64,000 nucleotides of DNA, from NCBI GenBank assembly GCA_012934845.2, contig WNNJ02002481.1:39354-103353 (forward strand). Reading direction: 5' to 3'. This stretch comes from Pomphorhynchus laevis (lineage: Eukaryota > Acanthocephala > Palaeacanthocephala > Echinorhynchida > Pomphorhynchidae). The notes under the pieces were generated by a model. The model worked only from the letters and a program-made list of their open reading frames with translations. It was not told the origin of the DNA and did no database searches. Made by a program: the position numbers and the translations under genes. Positions 25,901 through 34,595 of the stretch are shown piece by piece; within the stretch, counting starts at the first letter, position 1; every line of letters begins with the position of its first letter.

Positions 25901-28900
25901 TCAAATATTAAGTGATTTATTAGAGTAATTATACAAAATATAATTATATACAAAATATTGTACAAAATATTATATAAATTATTATACAAAATATTGATAT
26001 TTTCTGTTTTTGACAAAATAAAGTTTGAACCAATTCGCGGATAACTTTCAAAATGAAAAAATAATTGTTAATTTAAAAATAATAAGAAATACAAATAAAA
26101 TTCAATTATATTATAATTGGATTATAAAATAACTCATTTATAAAATATTTGATTATTGTTCAAATCCAATTTTTATAATACTAATTGGATAAGAACAAAG
26201 ACGCTTCAATGTTCGTGAGATCAGACTGCTCAGTGAATCAAAGGTCAGTTCGTGAAATTTCAGTAAAAGCGGTATTCGGCAAACTGATATATTTACGTTT
26301 TTTATTTATTGTAAAATTTTATTATTATAAAATGTAAATAAGTTGCTGAATGACGTTTCGTTTGCAATTTCACGAACTGGTCTTAGATTAGCTGAGCGGT
26401 ATGCTATCACAATATTATAATAATTGAAATAATAATTGATAAATAATCAATTATCTACCATTGATAGTAACAACATATCAAGGTTGATATTGATAATCCC
26501 GGTTTGATTCTAAACCGTGAATTTCTTGAACACCGGAATGGATACTGTAATAAGTAGTTTTTGACGATTTTTTAGTCTTTACTTTATTCTAACTTATTTG
26601 AACATATTTTACTCATCTGGTATCGTTTTGAAAATAATATCTGATTACAAATTGATATTTCTGTATTATTTGATTTAGAAATCAGATCAATTCTGGAACT
26701 ATGAATTTTGTTTCAACAAATATTTGATGCATTTTCACAAAGTAAGAAGATTAATTTAATGACGTACACATGTACAGCTCTTTAGTACATGGATTCAACT
26801 GAAGATTGGAATATAACACTCGGCATTTGGAATCCTAAAAATCACATTGAATGGTATCAAGATAATATCGAGAGTATTTCTACCGATAAAAATGTGTAAG
26901 TTATTGAATTGTTGCGGTCAGCTGTTTTGTATAATACAGAATAATTAATTTTTTGACATTAACTCATAAATGTTGACAAAAACGAAAACGCTTTCAGTTA
27001 CTACACATTTGTTGAGAATAAATTAGTTCAGCAATTCATTATGAAAATTTCTGATTAAAACCTAAAATCAATAAGCTGAAGAAATGGGTTAGGCTATTTT
27101 TCCTAAAGCCGAATCTAATAAATTCGTTTCTGAATAGTCGATATTTTCCCTTTATTACATATAAATGACTGGTCCTTCGAGGATCTAATATAATAATATT
27201 TATTATATTCTTCGAGAATATAATTAAATATTCAACCGTTAGTATCTGAAGTATCTGAAGTATCTCGCAGATTATTCATTCGAAACATACAATATCTAAA
27301 ATCAGGAGTCATCAACTAATTCCAAAAGATCTTTACAGAAAAAGTCCATCCCAATAAAATATGTAGATAAATCAGGAGTCATCAACTAATTCCAAGAAAT
27401 CTTTACATAAAAATTTAATGCCTAACTAGATTTCGTGGATACGACACACTTTTACAAGGCTATTCGTCTAATAAGAGATATTTCCCATATGTTGTATTTG
27501 ATATCAGTATAAAACCTTATTTTATTATTTATTATTTATCTTTATTTTTGATTTATATATCGTATAAAATACGTAGACTCAGTTATCTTATCTGATTTGC
27601 TAATTGTGATATATATTTGCTATTTGTAATATATTTACCATATAATTGTAAACGGTAAAGGCAATAATTTGAGAAATTTGCTGAATATGAAACTCGGTCT
27701 CATTACAATAACTTGTAGATTAAACAGTAGCTGCAATGACATAATATGTTTATGTTGCATGGATATGCATAATACATCGAAATTTGAAATCAACTTAACA
27801 TGACTCCAAGACTCAATGAGAAGTGATTTTTAATGTAAATCTAAGAACTTAAAAGTGTAAATCCAACACCATTGAAGGTGCGCTATTGTAAAGCCAAATA
27901 CTTGGGTGAAACAGGTAATATGTGCATGATTATCAACTGAATATGTGCATGAATTGTAGTAGAACGGAATCTAAGACAAAGCGTGTATGCAGTGATGGTG
28001 CGGCTACGAATTGAAAATAATTGCGAATAGTTCATTGCTTTTAGCCATTGTACCTGCAATGACTAAAAGTTGAGTTCACTGCACCTACATATGGATAGTC
28101 AATACTAACAATGAGATTTAAAGCACAATGTCAACATCGATGTATTCCAGCAATTAAAAAGGTGACATCGAAAAGCTTTTACTTGCATTTTGCGTTATTA
28201 TATAACTTATTATTTTATATAAGCATCCTATATGGAGTGCGGTTCGAATCATTGCATGAAGCATTACAAGAGCTAATAAACAAAAGCATGTAACAGAATA
28301 TAAGAGATGAGGTGCTGAATCATCTCCCATGTGAAATATCCTAGCGATCCATTTCGCTAGGAAATATGAAATATGAATTATAGTATTATATTAATTATAT
28401 TATATTATAGTATTAATATTTTCTAGGCTGAAATATCAAACATAAACGCTTTTATAACTTTTTATTGATTTTTTTTATTAATTTTTCAGGTTTTTATTCT
28501 TTTTTGTTTTCATTTTGTTTAATAAATTAATAAAAAGATAATATTGTTCTAATTTTATCTTGTTCTAATTTTTTCGTCTTTAGAATTGCGACAATGTTAT
28601 ACACCGACGGAAGTATATGTGAGGAAATAAATCAAGCAAGGATGTCAAAAATTAAGCTTATGTATTCCTACCTTTTTAAATTAATTTAAAGAATTTTAAT
28701 TTCTATTTAATAGTACAATTTTCACTAAAATGTACAACAACCGAGATAATTTGAATTTTTGAAAATTCAAAAATTCAAACCTCTTGGAAAATATCTGCTG
28801 CCAATTCTTTGTTTTTACGAAGTAAGATGATTGTTTCCGATATAAATTAACTTAAAACAAATAATAAGATAATTAGAATTATATTAGATAAAAAGGTTTT

Positions 28901-31900
28901 CCATCATGGGCAATTTAAAAGGCTTCCTACAAAAGTACCGAAACGGATAAAGATGTTGTTTTTGGCTCAGAAGTAGAATATAAAAACATAGGATTACCAC
29001 ATAAATATTTTTTGGAATATTAATTTCAAATGATTTGTTTCGAACTATAAAACATTAAATACTTCAAATATTGTTTTGGATAATAGTAAAATACCGAAGT
29101 TACACAACATTTTAAAAAAGAAACCCAAGTATGATAATGGAGTTGTCTATAAAATTTCTTGTTTAGAATGCGATAAAATATATGTGGGCCAAATAGGCCA
29201 ACCATTAGAGACTAGATTAAAACAACACAAATACACACTCCAAAAGGGCCTCAGTAGCGCTATTGTAAACGATAGTTTAAATTTAGATCACAATATTGAC
29301 TATAATGATACTGTTGTTTGAGCAAAAGAAACCAATTGTTTGAATAGAAAAATTCTTGAGGGTCATTACATTCATAAAAATTCCAATACTATTATGCCGA
29401 ATAATAAACCTGACGTAACGTTAAATATTTTGTAAAGATGTTGTATATTTTGTAAAGATTATTGTAGATCAACGAATTTATTATCCAAAAGTAATTGCAG
29501 ATGTACAAATCTATAAATTTATTGTAGATCTACGAATTTATTATCCAAAAGTAATTGCAGATGTACAAATCTATAAATTTATTGTAGATCCATGAATTTA
29601 TTGTCGAAAAATTAAACTATTTAAAATTATTGACGCTTTATATAGCAATTATATATCAATTCAATACGGTATATGTGAAATGTTTGTAATAAAAATTGGC
29701 CCAGAAATAGAATATAAATACATAGGATTACCATTTATAAATATTTTTTGGAATATTAATTTCAAATGATTTGTTTCGAACTATAAAACATTAAATACTT
29801 CAAATATTGTTTTGGATAATAGTAAAATACCGAAGTTACACAACATTTTAAAAAAGAAACCCAAGTATGATAATGGAGTTGTCTATAAAATTTCTTGTTT
29901 AGAATGCGATAAAATATATGTGGGCCAAATAGGCCAACCATTAGAGACTAGATTAAAACAACACAAATACACACTCCAAAAGGGCCTCAGTAGCGCTATT
30001 GTAAACGATAGTTTAAATTTAGATCACAATATTGACTATAATGATACTGTTGTTTGAGCAAAAGAAACCAATTGTTTGAATAGAAAAATTCTTGAGGGTC
30101 ATTACATTCATAAAAATTCCAATACTATTATGCCGAATAATAAACCTGACGTAACGTTAAATATTTTGTAAAGATGTTGTATATTTTGTAAAGATTATTG
30201 TAGATCAACGAATTTATTATCCAAAAGTAATTGCAGATGTACAAATCTATAAATTTATTGTAGATCTACGAATTTATTATCCAAAAGTAATTGCAGATGT
30301 ACAAATCTATAAATTTATTGTAGATCCATGAATTTATTGTCGAAAAATTAAACTATTTAAAATTATTGACGCTTTATATAGCAATTATATATCAATTCAA
30401 TACGGTATATGTGAAATGTTTGTAATAAAAATTGGCCCAGAAATAGAATATAAATACATAGGATTACCATTTATAAATATTTTTTGGAATATTAATTTCA
30501 AATGATTTGTTTCGAACTATAAAACATTAAATACTTCAAATATTGTTTTGGATAATAGTAAAATACCGAAGTTACACAACATTTTAAAAAAGAAACCCAA
30601 GTATGATAATTATGTAGCTGCTTATAAAATTTCTTGTTTAGAATGCGATAAAATATGTGGGACAAACAGGCCAACCATTGGAGACTAGATTAAAACAACA
30701 CAAATACACACTCAAGTTTGTCAGGTTTATTATGCCGAATAATAAACCTGACGTAACGTTAAATATTTTGTTAACGACTCTTTTAATTAAATAATTTTCT
30801 GTATTTTATTTTTATACTCTATTTAATTTTTCTAGTAATTTTGATTATTATTTTTTATTTTTCAAATTTTTTCAAATTATTTATTTTGAATGAAAATATT
30901 ATGGTTATTATTTTTGTTTTGTTTCTAAATTATTTTGAATCCCCTTTGTATTGCGTTTTGTGTACCTTTAAAAATTGCCAAAATCGTGTCAAAAATTCAA
31001 ACAATAGTAAAAGCTGCTGGTTATCGCTAACAACAGCAGCACCTGCCCATAGCAAATGGCGGTGATCGATTTGAACTTTTTTTATATGTACATTAAAAAA
31101 ACATTGTAATTTTCTAAAGATGCTAACATTAGTTAGCGAAATATCAAAACTAATTTTGTCTTTCCTTTGATCCAGCTTAAAAAATTCTTTATCAATAATG
31201 GATCAGTATCAACTATTTAAAATCAAAAATAATACTTATTTAATTTGTAAAATTTAATAATGGAGAACGTTTGTCCTCTTCGTAGAGAAATGCCATTCTT
31301 TTAGCAAGACAGGCTGCTACCACCAGCCTACCATGTTCTTGCTTTTTGGAGTCGTCGCCAGAATGCTGACAGCATTTTCACGTTGGATGGCCATGCTAAC
31401 GTTTTGGAGGAGGTATGAAGTAGCACGTGAATCCCCGGTAACATGCTTCAATCGTTTTCCTATTTCCTTAACAAGAGCCAAAGCGGAAGAACCCATTGAT
31501 CCATAAGTCTCTATTCCAAAAGGGCAAAATATATGGGGCATGGTCAAGTCAGCATATTTCAGCCGACTTAATTTAATAATTGTAAATTTGCGCGTAGCAG
31601 ACAGTTGAATGATTATTAACTAAGGTATTATGTAAATATTATGGTTATTATTTTTGTATTGTTTCTAAATATTTCTGAATCATCCTTTTTATTGCGTTTT
31701 GTGTAACTTTAAAAGTTGCCAAAATCATTTCAAAATTTCAAACAACAATGAAAGCAGCTGATTATCGCTAACAACAGCAGCACCTGCCTAAAGCAAATTG
31801 CAGCGATCGTTTTGAACGTTTTTATATAAGCATGTACATTTCAAAAACATTGTGATTTTCTGAAGATGCTATCAGAAGTTAGCCAAATATCAAAATATTT

Positions 31901-33176
31901 CCTCTTTTCTTTGATTCAGTTCTAATAGTTTTCTAGTAATGTTAATTATTATTTTTATATATTTCTAATTTTTTCAAATTATTTATTTTGAATGAAAATA
32001 TTATGGTAATTATTTTTGTATTGTTTCTAAACTATGTTTGAATCATCCTTTTTTATTGCGTTTTGTGTACCTTCAAAAGTTACCTAAAGTTTTGTTTCTA
32101 GAGATGCATTAAGAATTACGATAAATTATCCAGGAATCAGTAATTAAGAGATTCTTCAATATAATTCTTTATAATTCTTAAATTATCGCCACTAAATATT
32201 TTATAATTTAAAATAGTGATGTAAGCAGGTCTAATATAAACACGGAATATCCCGTATTTTACATAAAACTCAAATATTTATTATTTAATTATTTGTTTAT
32301 AAGCGTTTATTTTCAGCATCTAAATTTCTAATCTTATTTTAAGGAAAGGCATTTTTTTCTAAAATGAAAAAAGTAACCTACTTTGGGTGTAGATTATTTT
32401 TATCATATCTTCGGATAATTGTTTCGTCGTATATTTTCTGGTATTGCATTATAATTTATTGGCTCAATATTATTATAAATGCTAAGTATCTTCAAGTCAG
32501 CTTGCACTGATTACTGCATTGATCTTGTCCAAATGTATGTAGCTCTTTGCTGTTATTGTATTAATTTGCATTTGTTAATTCGATAGCTAAAAATCAATTT
32601 ATTGTGCGTTAGTAAATAAATAAGTTAAATAAATAAATAATTATTTATTAATTATTTATTATAAATAATAATAAATTATTATCTATTAAATTATTTAATA
32701 AATAATTAAATAAGTTCTATCAATTCCTCACCTTACCATTAATGGTAAGGAATTGAGATGATTCAATTAAATAAGTTCTATCAATAACCAAAACTGATTG
32801 TTTTAATAAGCCACGAAACATCATTTAAGGACATGTACGATGGCGCTATCAAATATTACATTCATTTATTGGTCGACGTTTATAGCAATGAGTACTAAAA
32901 CGTTGTTCTATTATATTTTTCACTAGCAAATATTTTAAAAATACCTATTTCATGTTAAGATGTTATCAAGATATCAACGCAACTAAAGATGACGATATTA
33001 TATTCAGTTCTTTGAAAGAAGATGAACACTGCATTTACACTTTTAATGTATTTGTTTTAATGGATTTTCTTTTTTGATTTTGTATTTTTCTTTAGATACG
33101 ATCGAGTCTGTTTTGCGATAGCTCTATTAAGCTGGATTCAAACGGAATGCCTAGTTTGGACAATACAACTGATTAA
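10844..33176 (+). CDS. ERLEC1: ER lectin ERLEC1/XTP3-B-like, multi-exon host gene with two MRH domains
   Basis: ERLEC1 is an ER-luminal lectin that reads trimmed N-glycans on misfolded glycoproteins for the HRD1 degradation machinery. Exons in phase: 10844-10948, 17158-17247, 17295-17366, 17422-17490, 18940-19032, 19074-19188, 19970-20253, (20315-20404 tentative), 21677-21922, 22041-22097, 26786-26895, 28584-28661, 32960-33047, 33096-33176 (TAA stop). Every intron is GT-AG. The product is about 495 aa, or 525 with the tentative exon; from memory human ERLEC1 is about 483. A signal peptide is followed by DDIQYELLWNN; MRH1 has YWTYELRHGSEIKQYH, CSRSSQVIYICDP and SVAEVATCAYE; MRH2 has ITLGIWNPKNHIEW, LYTDGSIC, ARMSKIKLIC and KEDEHCIY. 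Two MRH domains separate it from OS-9, which has one. Introns total over 20 kb and are full of transposon remains. The join between exons 1 and 2 and the 20315 exon are the least certain parts. Confidence 0.9.
10949..12430. other. ERLEC1 intron 1, left part: AT-rich, nothing recognised
   Basis: No element or exon could be supported in this stretch; it is uniformly AT-rich. Confidence 0.5.
12430..16350 (+). pseudogene. Decayed LINE-Y copy 3 inside ERLEC1 intron 1
   Basis: C+T-rich broken coding sequence related to the 2.7-5 kb and 8-10.7 kb copies. Readable pieces include an RT box reduced to KLFADDIFFTF (about 15472-15504), YIDDLFTSSTNGLPSISDHL (about 15521-15580), and a conserved LINE ending RSLLIAVPLMLNKLPPAIRS near 16171-16230. 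An internal tandem duplication of about 880 bp affects 13.7-15.5 kb (listed separately). It is heavily frame-broken and so an old copy. It occupies most of the 6.2-kb first intron of the lectin gene, on the same strand. Confidence 0.7.
13740..15475. repeat. About 880-bp tandem duplication within LINE-Y copy 3
   Basis: Segments recur with an offset of about 873-884 bp: GGTGTTATTGATT at 13792 and 14671, CAGTGAAAACGTCT and CAGTGGAAACGTCT at about 13944 and 14817, TCTCGTCTTCTTTGCT at 14460 and 15344, and CTGTATCTGTCGACAATTTT at about 14511 and 15395. The copies have diverged considerably, so the duplication is old. Confidence 0.8.
16581..16622. repeat. Perfect 42-bp palindrome
   Basis: A 20-bp arm CAATACAATATAAGGCTATA, a 2-base centre TT, then the exact reverse complement. 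It lies at the left edge of the LINE fragment at 16640. Confidence 0.95.
16640..16920 (+). pseudogene. LINE RT fragment (domain 0-1)
   Basis: Reads AAGPDSIHPFLLK with a frame change before a W-K-T-G-I-V-V-Q-I-F-K-T-G-D run near 16750-16795, the classic A-x-G-P-D-x-I ... P-I-x-K-x-G-D motifs at the start of LINE RTs. Only about 280 bp remain, within ERLEC1 intron 1. Confidence 0.7.
17158..17490 (+). CDS. ERLEC1: ERLEC1 exons 2-4: start of MRH domain 1
   Basis: Three small phase-0 exons (17158-17247, 17295-17366, 17422-17490) are separated by introns of 47 and 55 bp. They read LFVISKDKDNCTCYLKDND, then SEILAKFTKLFSSYIIDEP, then EHYWTYELRHGSEIKQYH. The YWTYE and QYH residues fit the start of MRH1. 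The Cys expected in the S-S-C and Y-E-V-C positions of human ERLEC1 are both replaced here (Ser-Tyr and Arg). Confidence 0.9.
18466..18601. repeat. Inverted repeat enclosing CGGAATGAGACAT direct repeats
   Basis: Perfect 22-bp arms at 18501-18522 (TTTGTATCTAAATGCCATTC...) and 18580-18601 enclose a 57-bp loop. The 13-mer CGGAATGAGACAT occurs at 18522, 18537 and 18562, with a one-base variant at 18466. It lies in ERLEC1 intron 4. No family recognised. Confidence 0.9.
18660..18727. repeat. Two adjacent perfect hairpins
   Basis: First: ATCAAACAGCTTTTG / loop TTTGA / CAAAAGCTGTTTGAT (18660-18694). Second: GATAAGTAATAT ... ATATTACTTATC (18697-18727). Confidence 0.9.
18940..19188 (+). CDS. ERLEC1: ERLEC1 exons 5-6: MRH domain 1 centre
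   Basis: Exon 18940-19032 encodes AKQEYYLGHFDANNLNES. A 41-bp intron follows, then exon 19074-19188 with RYTGVAVKYEDGSLCNLI and CSRSSQVIY. EYYLG, G-S-L-C and the R-S-S-x-V-x-Y pattern are MRH hallmarks. The exon ends in phase 1 at a GTTAGT donor, and the codon is completed by the exon at 19970 to give VIYICDP. Confidence 0.92.
19970..20253 (+). CDS. ERLEC1: ERLEC1 exon 7: end of MRH1 and linker
   Basis: Reads CDPSMHERIVSVAEVATCAY with the sugar-contact Glu and Tyr of the MRH motif (E-x-x-T-C-x-Y), then a linker with RTIYCSASNGTDVIPREIQS. It ends at a strong AAA|GTAAGT donor, phase 0. About 20 hydrophobic residues (20091-20140) have no counterpart in the vertebrate protein. Confidence 0.9.
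20315..20404 (+). CDS. ERLEC1: Possible ERLEC1 exon 8 (linker)
   Basis: Bounded by TTCTTTCAG and GTAAAA, open and phase 0 on both sides (30 codons), so it could be spliced in without disturbing the frame. The sequence (VTKYFSLQFDFEKF) is not recognisably conserved; it may be intron. Confidence 0.35.
20590..21130 (-). pseudogene. RTE-like LINE C-terminal fragment
   Basis: The minus strand reads RHVALYDAECWPITKRTENP, then VTRLKHVRNNEIRQQYGVAP, EKMWEARLRWFGHTLRA and RPKGEDL. This is the C-terminal region of endonuclease-reverse transcriptase LINEs of the RTE/BovB type (Y-G-A-E-C-W-P, R-L-R-W-x-G-H). No RT core remains. The plus-strand ORF at 20612-20959 is the antisense shadow. It lies in the ERLEC1 intron before exon 9. 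Confidence 0.85.
21386..21559. mobile_element. MITE-like near-palindrome of 172 bp
   Basis: Two arms of about 86 bp, AGAATTATTGGAGCT... and its diverged reverse complement, meet at about 21472 around ATTACAATTGATTGTAAT. Single-arm relatives occur at about 31102-31186 and 31849-31930. There is no coding capacity and the family is unknown. It is intronic in ERLEC1. Confidence 0.85.
21677..22097 (+). CDS. ERLEC1: ERLEC1 exons 9-10: linker and start of MRH domain 2
   Basis: Exon 21677-21922 is Asn-rich and acidic and ends LRSFFDGNCIHG, corresponding to the EFLSGSYCFRGG segment before MRH2 in the human protein. After a 118-bp intron, exon 22041-22097 reads FMMYKLCFIEFLKNQ, in place of the vertebrate WWKYEFCYGKHVHQ. 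The Cys pair is kept but the Trp-Trp pair is lost. The donor after the second exon (GTCACT) is weak. Confidence 0.75.
22098..22588. other. Low-complexity AT stretch in ERLEC1 intron 10
   Basis: TAAA/AATT-rich sequence, extreme at 22420-22570. No gene or element recognised. Confidence 0.5.
22589..22990. repeat. Two tandem copies of dispersed repeat Z
   Basis: Copies at 22589-22790 and 22796-22990 share TCAGGTTTCGGCCC, TATTCCTCGACCCAACATAG, CAGCGTGG and a trailing TAGTGTATCTTATTCT. The centre forms a hairpin: TGCTATGTT/AACATAGCA in the second copy, a 7-bp version in the first. Further copies lie at 34850-34995 (+) and 42165-42365 (-), with a partial one at 42470-42560 (-). Non-coding; SINE- or MITE-like, unidentified. 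Confidence 0.8.
23100..23433. repeat. Dispersed repeat R, copy interrupted by a LINE-X scrap
   Basis: Contains TTGCAATTCTTAAAATTTCA and ATGTTTCTTGTAAATTTAAA. Relatives: 23920-23995, 35990-36170, 41586-41660, 41785-41875 and 46005-46140, in both orientations. Non-coding and AT-rich. Confidence 0.7.
23413..23912 (+). mobile_element. LINE-X internal fragment flanked by a 21-bp target-site duplication
   Basis: The insert 23434-23891 encodes parts of the LINE-X endonuclease end and linker (TGYWINAALHS, RWRLEEDT, RRRFHFDSIRVALFQTAIRF). It is bounded by identical 21-bp direct repeats at 23413-23433 and 23892-23912 (ATTAGAATTAAATACACATA plus T). The fragment lacks the 3' end expected of a normally 5'-truncated LINE copy. 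It inserted into ERLEC1 intron 10. Confidence 0.88.
24126..24434 (+). other. Open frame of 102 codons, not recognised
   Basis: An open frame rich in Lys, Arg and Leu that contains REAKPIAYTINSLNDVAFEN. No motif known to me. It lies between the LINE-X scrap and a decayed RLE-LINE in an intron, so it may be a remnant of an element. A role as a gene is not supported. Confidence 0.25.
24449..24514. repeat. Two adjacent perfect hairpins
   Basis: 18-bp arms TTTGATCTTCTAATTTTG (24449-24466) and the complement at 24470-24487 with loop TGC, followed by ATATCAAATT / AATTTGATAT at about 24491-24513. Confidence 0.9.
24560..25880 (+). pseudogene. Decayed RLE-type LINE, relative of the 46-64 kb elements
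   Basis: Broken frames recall the intact elements at 53.5-64 kb: FADDSTFVRGLEDLSRVW (about 24780-24840; RT catalytic box), YGYQVNPNKSKLIIHP (about 24853-24900), SFKMGSLIPCC (about 25103), then TTTRQNDARSDITCNGLFFS (about 25522-25581), matching the T-T-S-R-x-x-x-A-R-L-D-V-V-C endonuclease motif. AT-rich insertions (25380-25500) and several frameshifts separate them. Same strand as ERLEC1 and within its intron 10. Much older than the cluster copies. Confidence 0.75.
26221..26404. mobile_element. MITE-like element with about 40-bp terminal inverted repeats
   Basis: The left end TCAGACTGCTCAGTGAATCA...CAGTTCGTGAAATT matches the reverse complement of the right end (26363-26403) at roughly 80% by eye, with a perfect 14-bp core CAGTTCGTGAAATT. 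It is about 184 bp, non-coding and intronic in ERLEC1. Confidence 0.75.
26786..26895 (+). CDS. ERLEC1: ERLEC1 exon 11: MRH domain 2
   Basis: Preceded by CTCTTTAG and followed by GTAAGT. Encodes ITLGIWNPKNHIEWYQDN, matching VVVGTWNQEEHIEWAKKN of human ERLEC1 MRH2. It ends with two bases of a split codon. Confidence 0.92.
27301..27412. repeat. Short direct repeat, 70-bp period
   Basis: ATCAGGAGTCATCAACTAAT recurs at 27301 and 27371 with about 43 bp of near identity. Confidence 0.85.
28584..28661 (+). CDS. ERLEC1: ERLEC1 exon 12: MRH domain 2
   Basis: Preceded by TTCGTCTTTAG. Reads ATMLYTDGSICEEINQARMS and KIKL, matching the F-Y-G-N-G-D-I-C ... P-R-Q-V-T-V-K-L block of MRH2. The MRH Arg is present. 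The split codon at its end is completed at 32960 after a 4.3-kb intron. Confidence 0.92.
28964..30775 (+). mobile_element. Penelope-like element ends, GIY-YIG domain, 736-bp tandem array
   Basis: Three units start at 28964, 29698 and 30434; the first two are almost identical and the third has an internal deletion. Units 1 and 2 each encode an 81-aa frame (29076-29321, 29812-30057) with VVYKISCLECDKIYVGQIGQ and ETRLKQHK: the GIY-YIG endonuclease with its Arg and His, as found at the C-terminus of Penelope-like retroelements. After a stop shared by both units, RKILEGHYIHKN still carries the distal Glu motif. No reverse transcriptase is present. Each unit also holds a 60-bp sub-repeat (29461-29520, 29521-29580, then partial). 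The array fills part of ERLEC1 intron 12. Confidence 0.88.
29461..29605. repeat. 60-bp sub-repeat inside the Penelope-like unit
   Basis: ATTGTAGATCxACGAATTTA... is repeated at 29461, 29521 and partly 29581, and identically in unit 2 at about 30197, 30257 and 30317. Confidence 0.92.
30833..32095. repeat. Dispersed repeat, three copies around an RLE fragment
   Basis: Copies at 30833-31190, 31637-31935 and 31936-32095 share TTATTTTTGTxTTGTTTCTA, ATTGCGTTTTGTGTA and GCTAACAACAGCAGCACCTG. The first two end in single arms of the 21386-21559 palindrome. Non-coding; the family is unknown. Confidence 0.8.
31317..31560 (-). pseudogene. C-terminal fragment of an R2-like/RLE LINE, second lineage
   Basis: The minus strand reads MPHIFCPFGIETYGSMGSSA then LVKEIGKRLKHVTGDSRATS and LLQNVSMAIQRENAVSILAT. 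The layout (F-x-P-x-x-x-E-T-x-G ... I-x-x-A-x-Q-R) parallels the last 100 residues of the RLE-LINEs at 53-64 kb (F-x-P-x-x-F-S-x-x-G-G ... I-x-x-x-L-A-R) but is clearly a different subfamily. About 240 bp remain, within ERLEC1 intron 12. The family assignment is inferred. Confidence 0.5.
32704..32785. repeat. 40-bp hairpin flanked by 21-bp direct repeats
   Basis: Identical 21-mers at 32704-32724 and 32765-32785 (AATTAAATAAGTTCTATCAA plus T) enclose 40 bp built around the perfect palindrome CCTTACCATTAATGGTAAGG (32731-32750). It resembles a very small insertion with a target-site duplication. Confidence 0.9.
32960..33176 (+). CDS. ERLEC1: ERLEC1 exons 13-14: end of MRH2 and C-terminus
   Basis: Exon 32960-33047 reads CYQDINATKDD then FSSLKEDEHCIYTFN, with the Glu, Cys and Tyr of the MRH C-terminal motif. 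A 48-bp intron leads to the last exon, 33096-33176, SSLFCDSSIKLDSNGMPSLD then a TAA stop. This parallels the human ending, [20 protein letters not shown]. Confidence 0.92.
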
Positions 33177-33963
33177 CCTTTTTGATTAGCAATAATGTAG
33201 CTAAAATGTTTACTAAAAATTTTAAATGTTTGACTAAAATTAAAACTTTAACTTAAAACGTTTTTGAAATTAAACTTTTTACTATTTAATTAAACTATTT
33301 AAGGTTTAACTTATAATGTTTAACTTGAAATTTTGAATTTAAATTCATTTTTTGTTCAATTTGAAGTTATTTAAATTTCAATGGCAGTTATTATTTAAAT
33401 ATCAGTTATTTTCCTGATAAACGTTGTGCCATTTAAAATAAAATTTCAATTAACTTAGAGGAAATGAAATTAAATAAATGTAAGATAATTTTTAAAATTA
33501 ATAATCTTTATTTAAAATAATCTTTATTTAAATGTAAATAATTTTTATTTAAAGTTAATATAAAAATAAATATAATTTTAATATAATTTTTAATATCATA
33601 TTTGTGCATTTTTTGATTTACTGTATTTTTTATTTTTTTACAAAAATTAAAGATGATAGAATTTAACAAATTTGTAAAAAGGTTAAATATTTCCTGTCGA
33701 TTCATAAACGTTTAAATACATCCTGATTTATTCTACTACTGTAGAATCTAACAAGGATAATTTGTCTACAGGCAAAATATGAATGGGCCTCCCTGGCAAG
33801 AAACATAATTGTCATTAGCGTGCCTTTAGATAAATAAAACTTATTTGTTCGTTCTTATAAAGTTATAAAAAAGAAATAATATTTTTACATAAACCAAATA
33901 TCGAAATTTAATATAATCAAATAACCAAATTTAAATAAATCCATATTATTTGATAAGCCTAGT

Positions 33964-33993
33964 ATAATCTACCGATTATAATCGGTAGATTAT
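33964..33993. repeat. Perfect 30-bp palindrome
   Basis: ATAATCTACCGATTA followed directly by its reverse complement. Confidence 0.95.
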
Positions 33994-34595
33994 AATCGCA
34001 AGCTGCCGATTGCAATTTCATTGTCGGTTTAATGAATTATCATCATGTCAAACTGCATGTGAGAATTGCCCTAAACTACAAAATTATAATTAAAATTTTA
34101 ACAAAAATATAAGTTTGCAAATTTTGCAGTTATTTGATTAATATTTAAATATTAATATTTAAATATTTAACTAATTTCTTCGTTCCTATAAATTTATAAA
34201 AAAGAAATAATATGATTATTGGTTACTGATTTGGTTACTGTAAAAATACAATCAAACATAAAATAGTTAAATATATAAATCAACAAAGTATCTCCTATGG
34301 TAACCAATAAAAGAAGCCCTAAATATTTTGATAAATCTAAATTATTTAAAAGTATGAACATTAGATGAATAAAATTAAATTAATAGAATCCTTAAATATT
34401 TTGATAAATCAAAATTATTTAAAAGTAGGAACATTTAAAATGTTTTCCTCTCATTTGGCATTTTGAGGAAAACAGTGATTTATTTATGAAAACACAATTG
34501 GGTGTTTCAGTGCAGGTATAACAGCAAATTATATTTTATATATTTGTACACTTTAAAGTGTCCCTGTTAAACAGCTTTTTTATAATCAAATAGAA

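Noticed and set aside
25756-26016. 86-codon minus-strand ORF
   Set aside because: It overlaps the decayed RLE-LINE end and an AT repeat; Asn/Ile/Tyr-rich low-complexity product.
10844-33176. OS-9 instead of ERLEC1
   Set aside because: Two MRH domains and the ICDPxxHE...SVAEVATC and C-terminal patterns fit ERLEC1; OS-9 has a single MRH domain.
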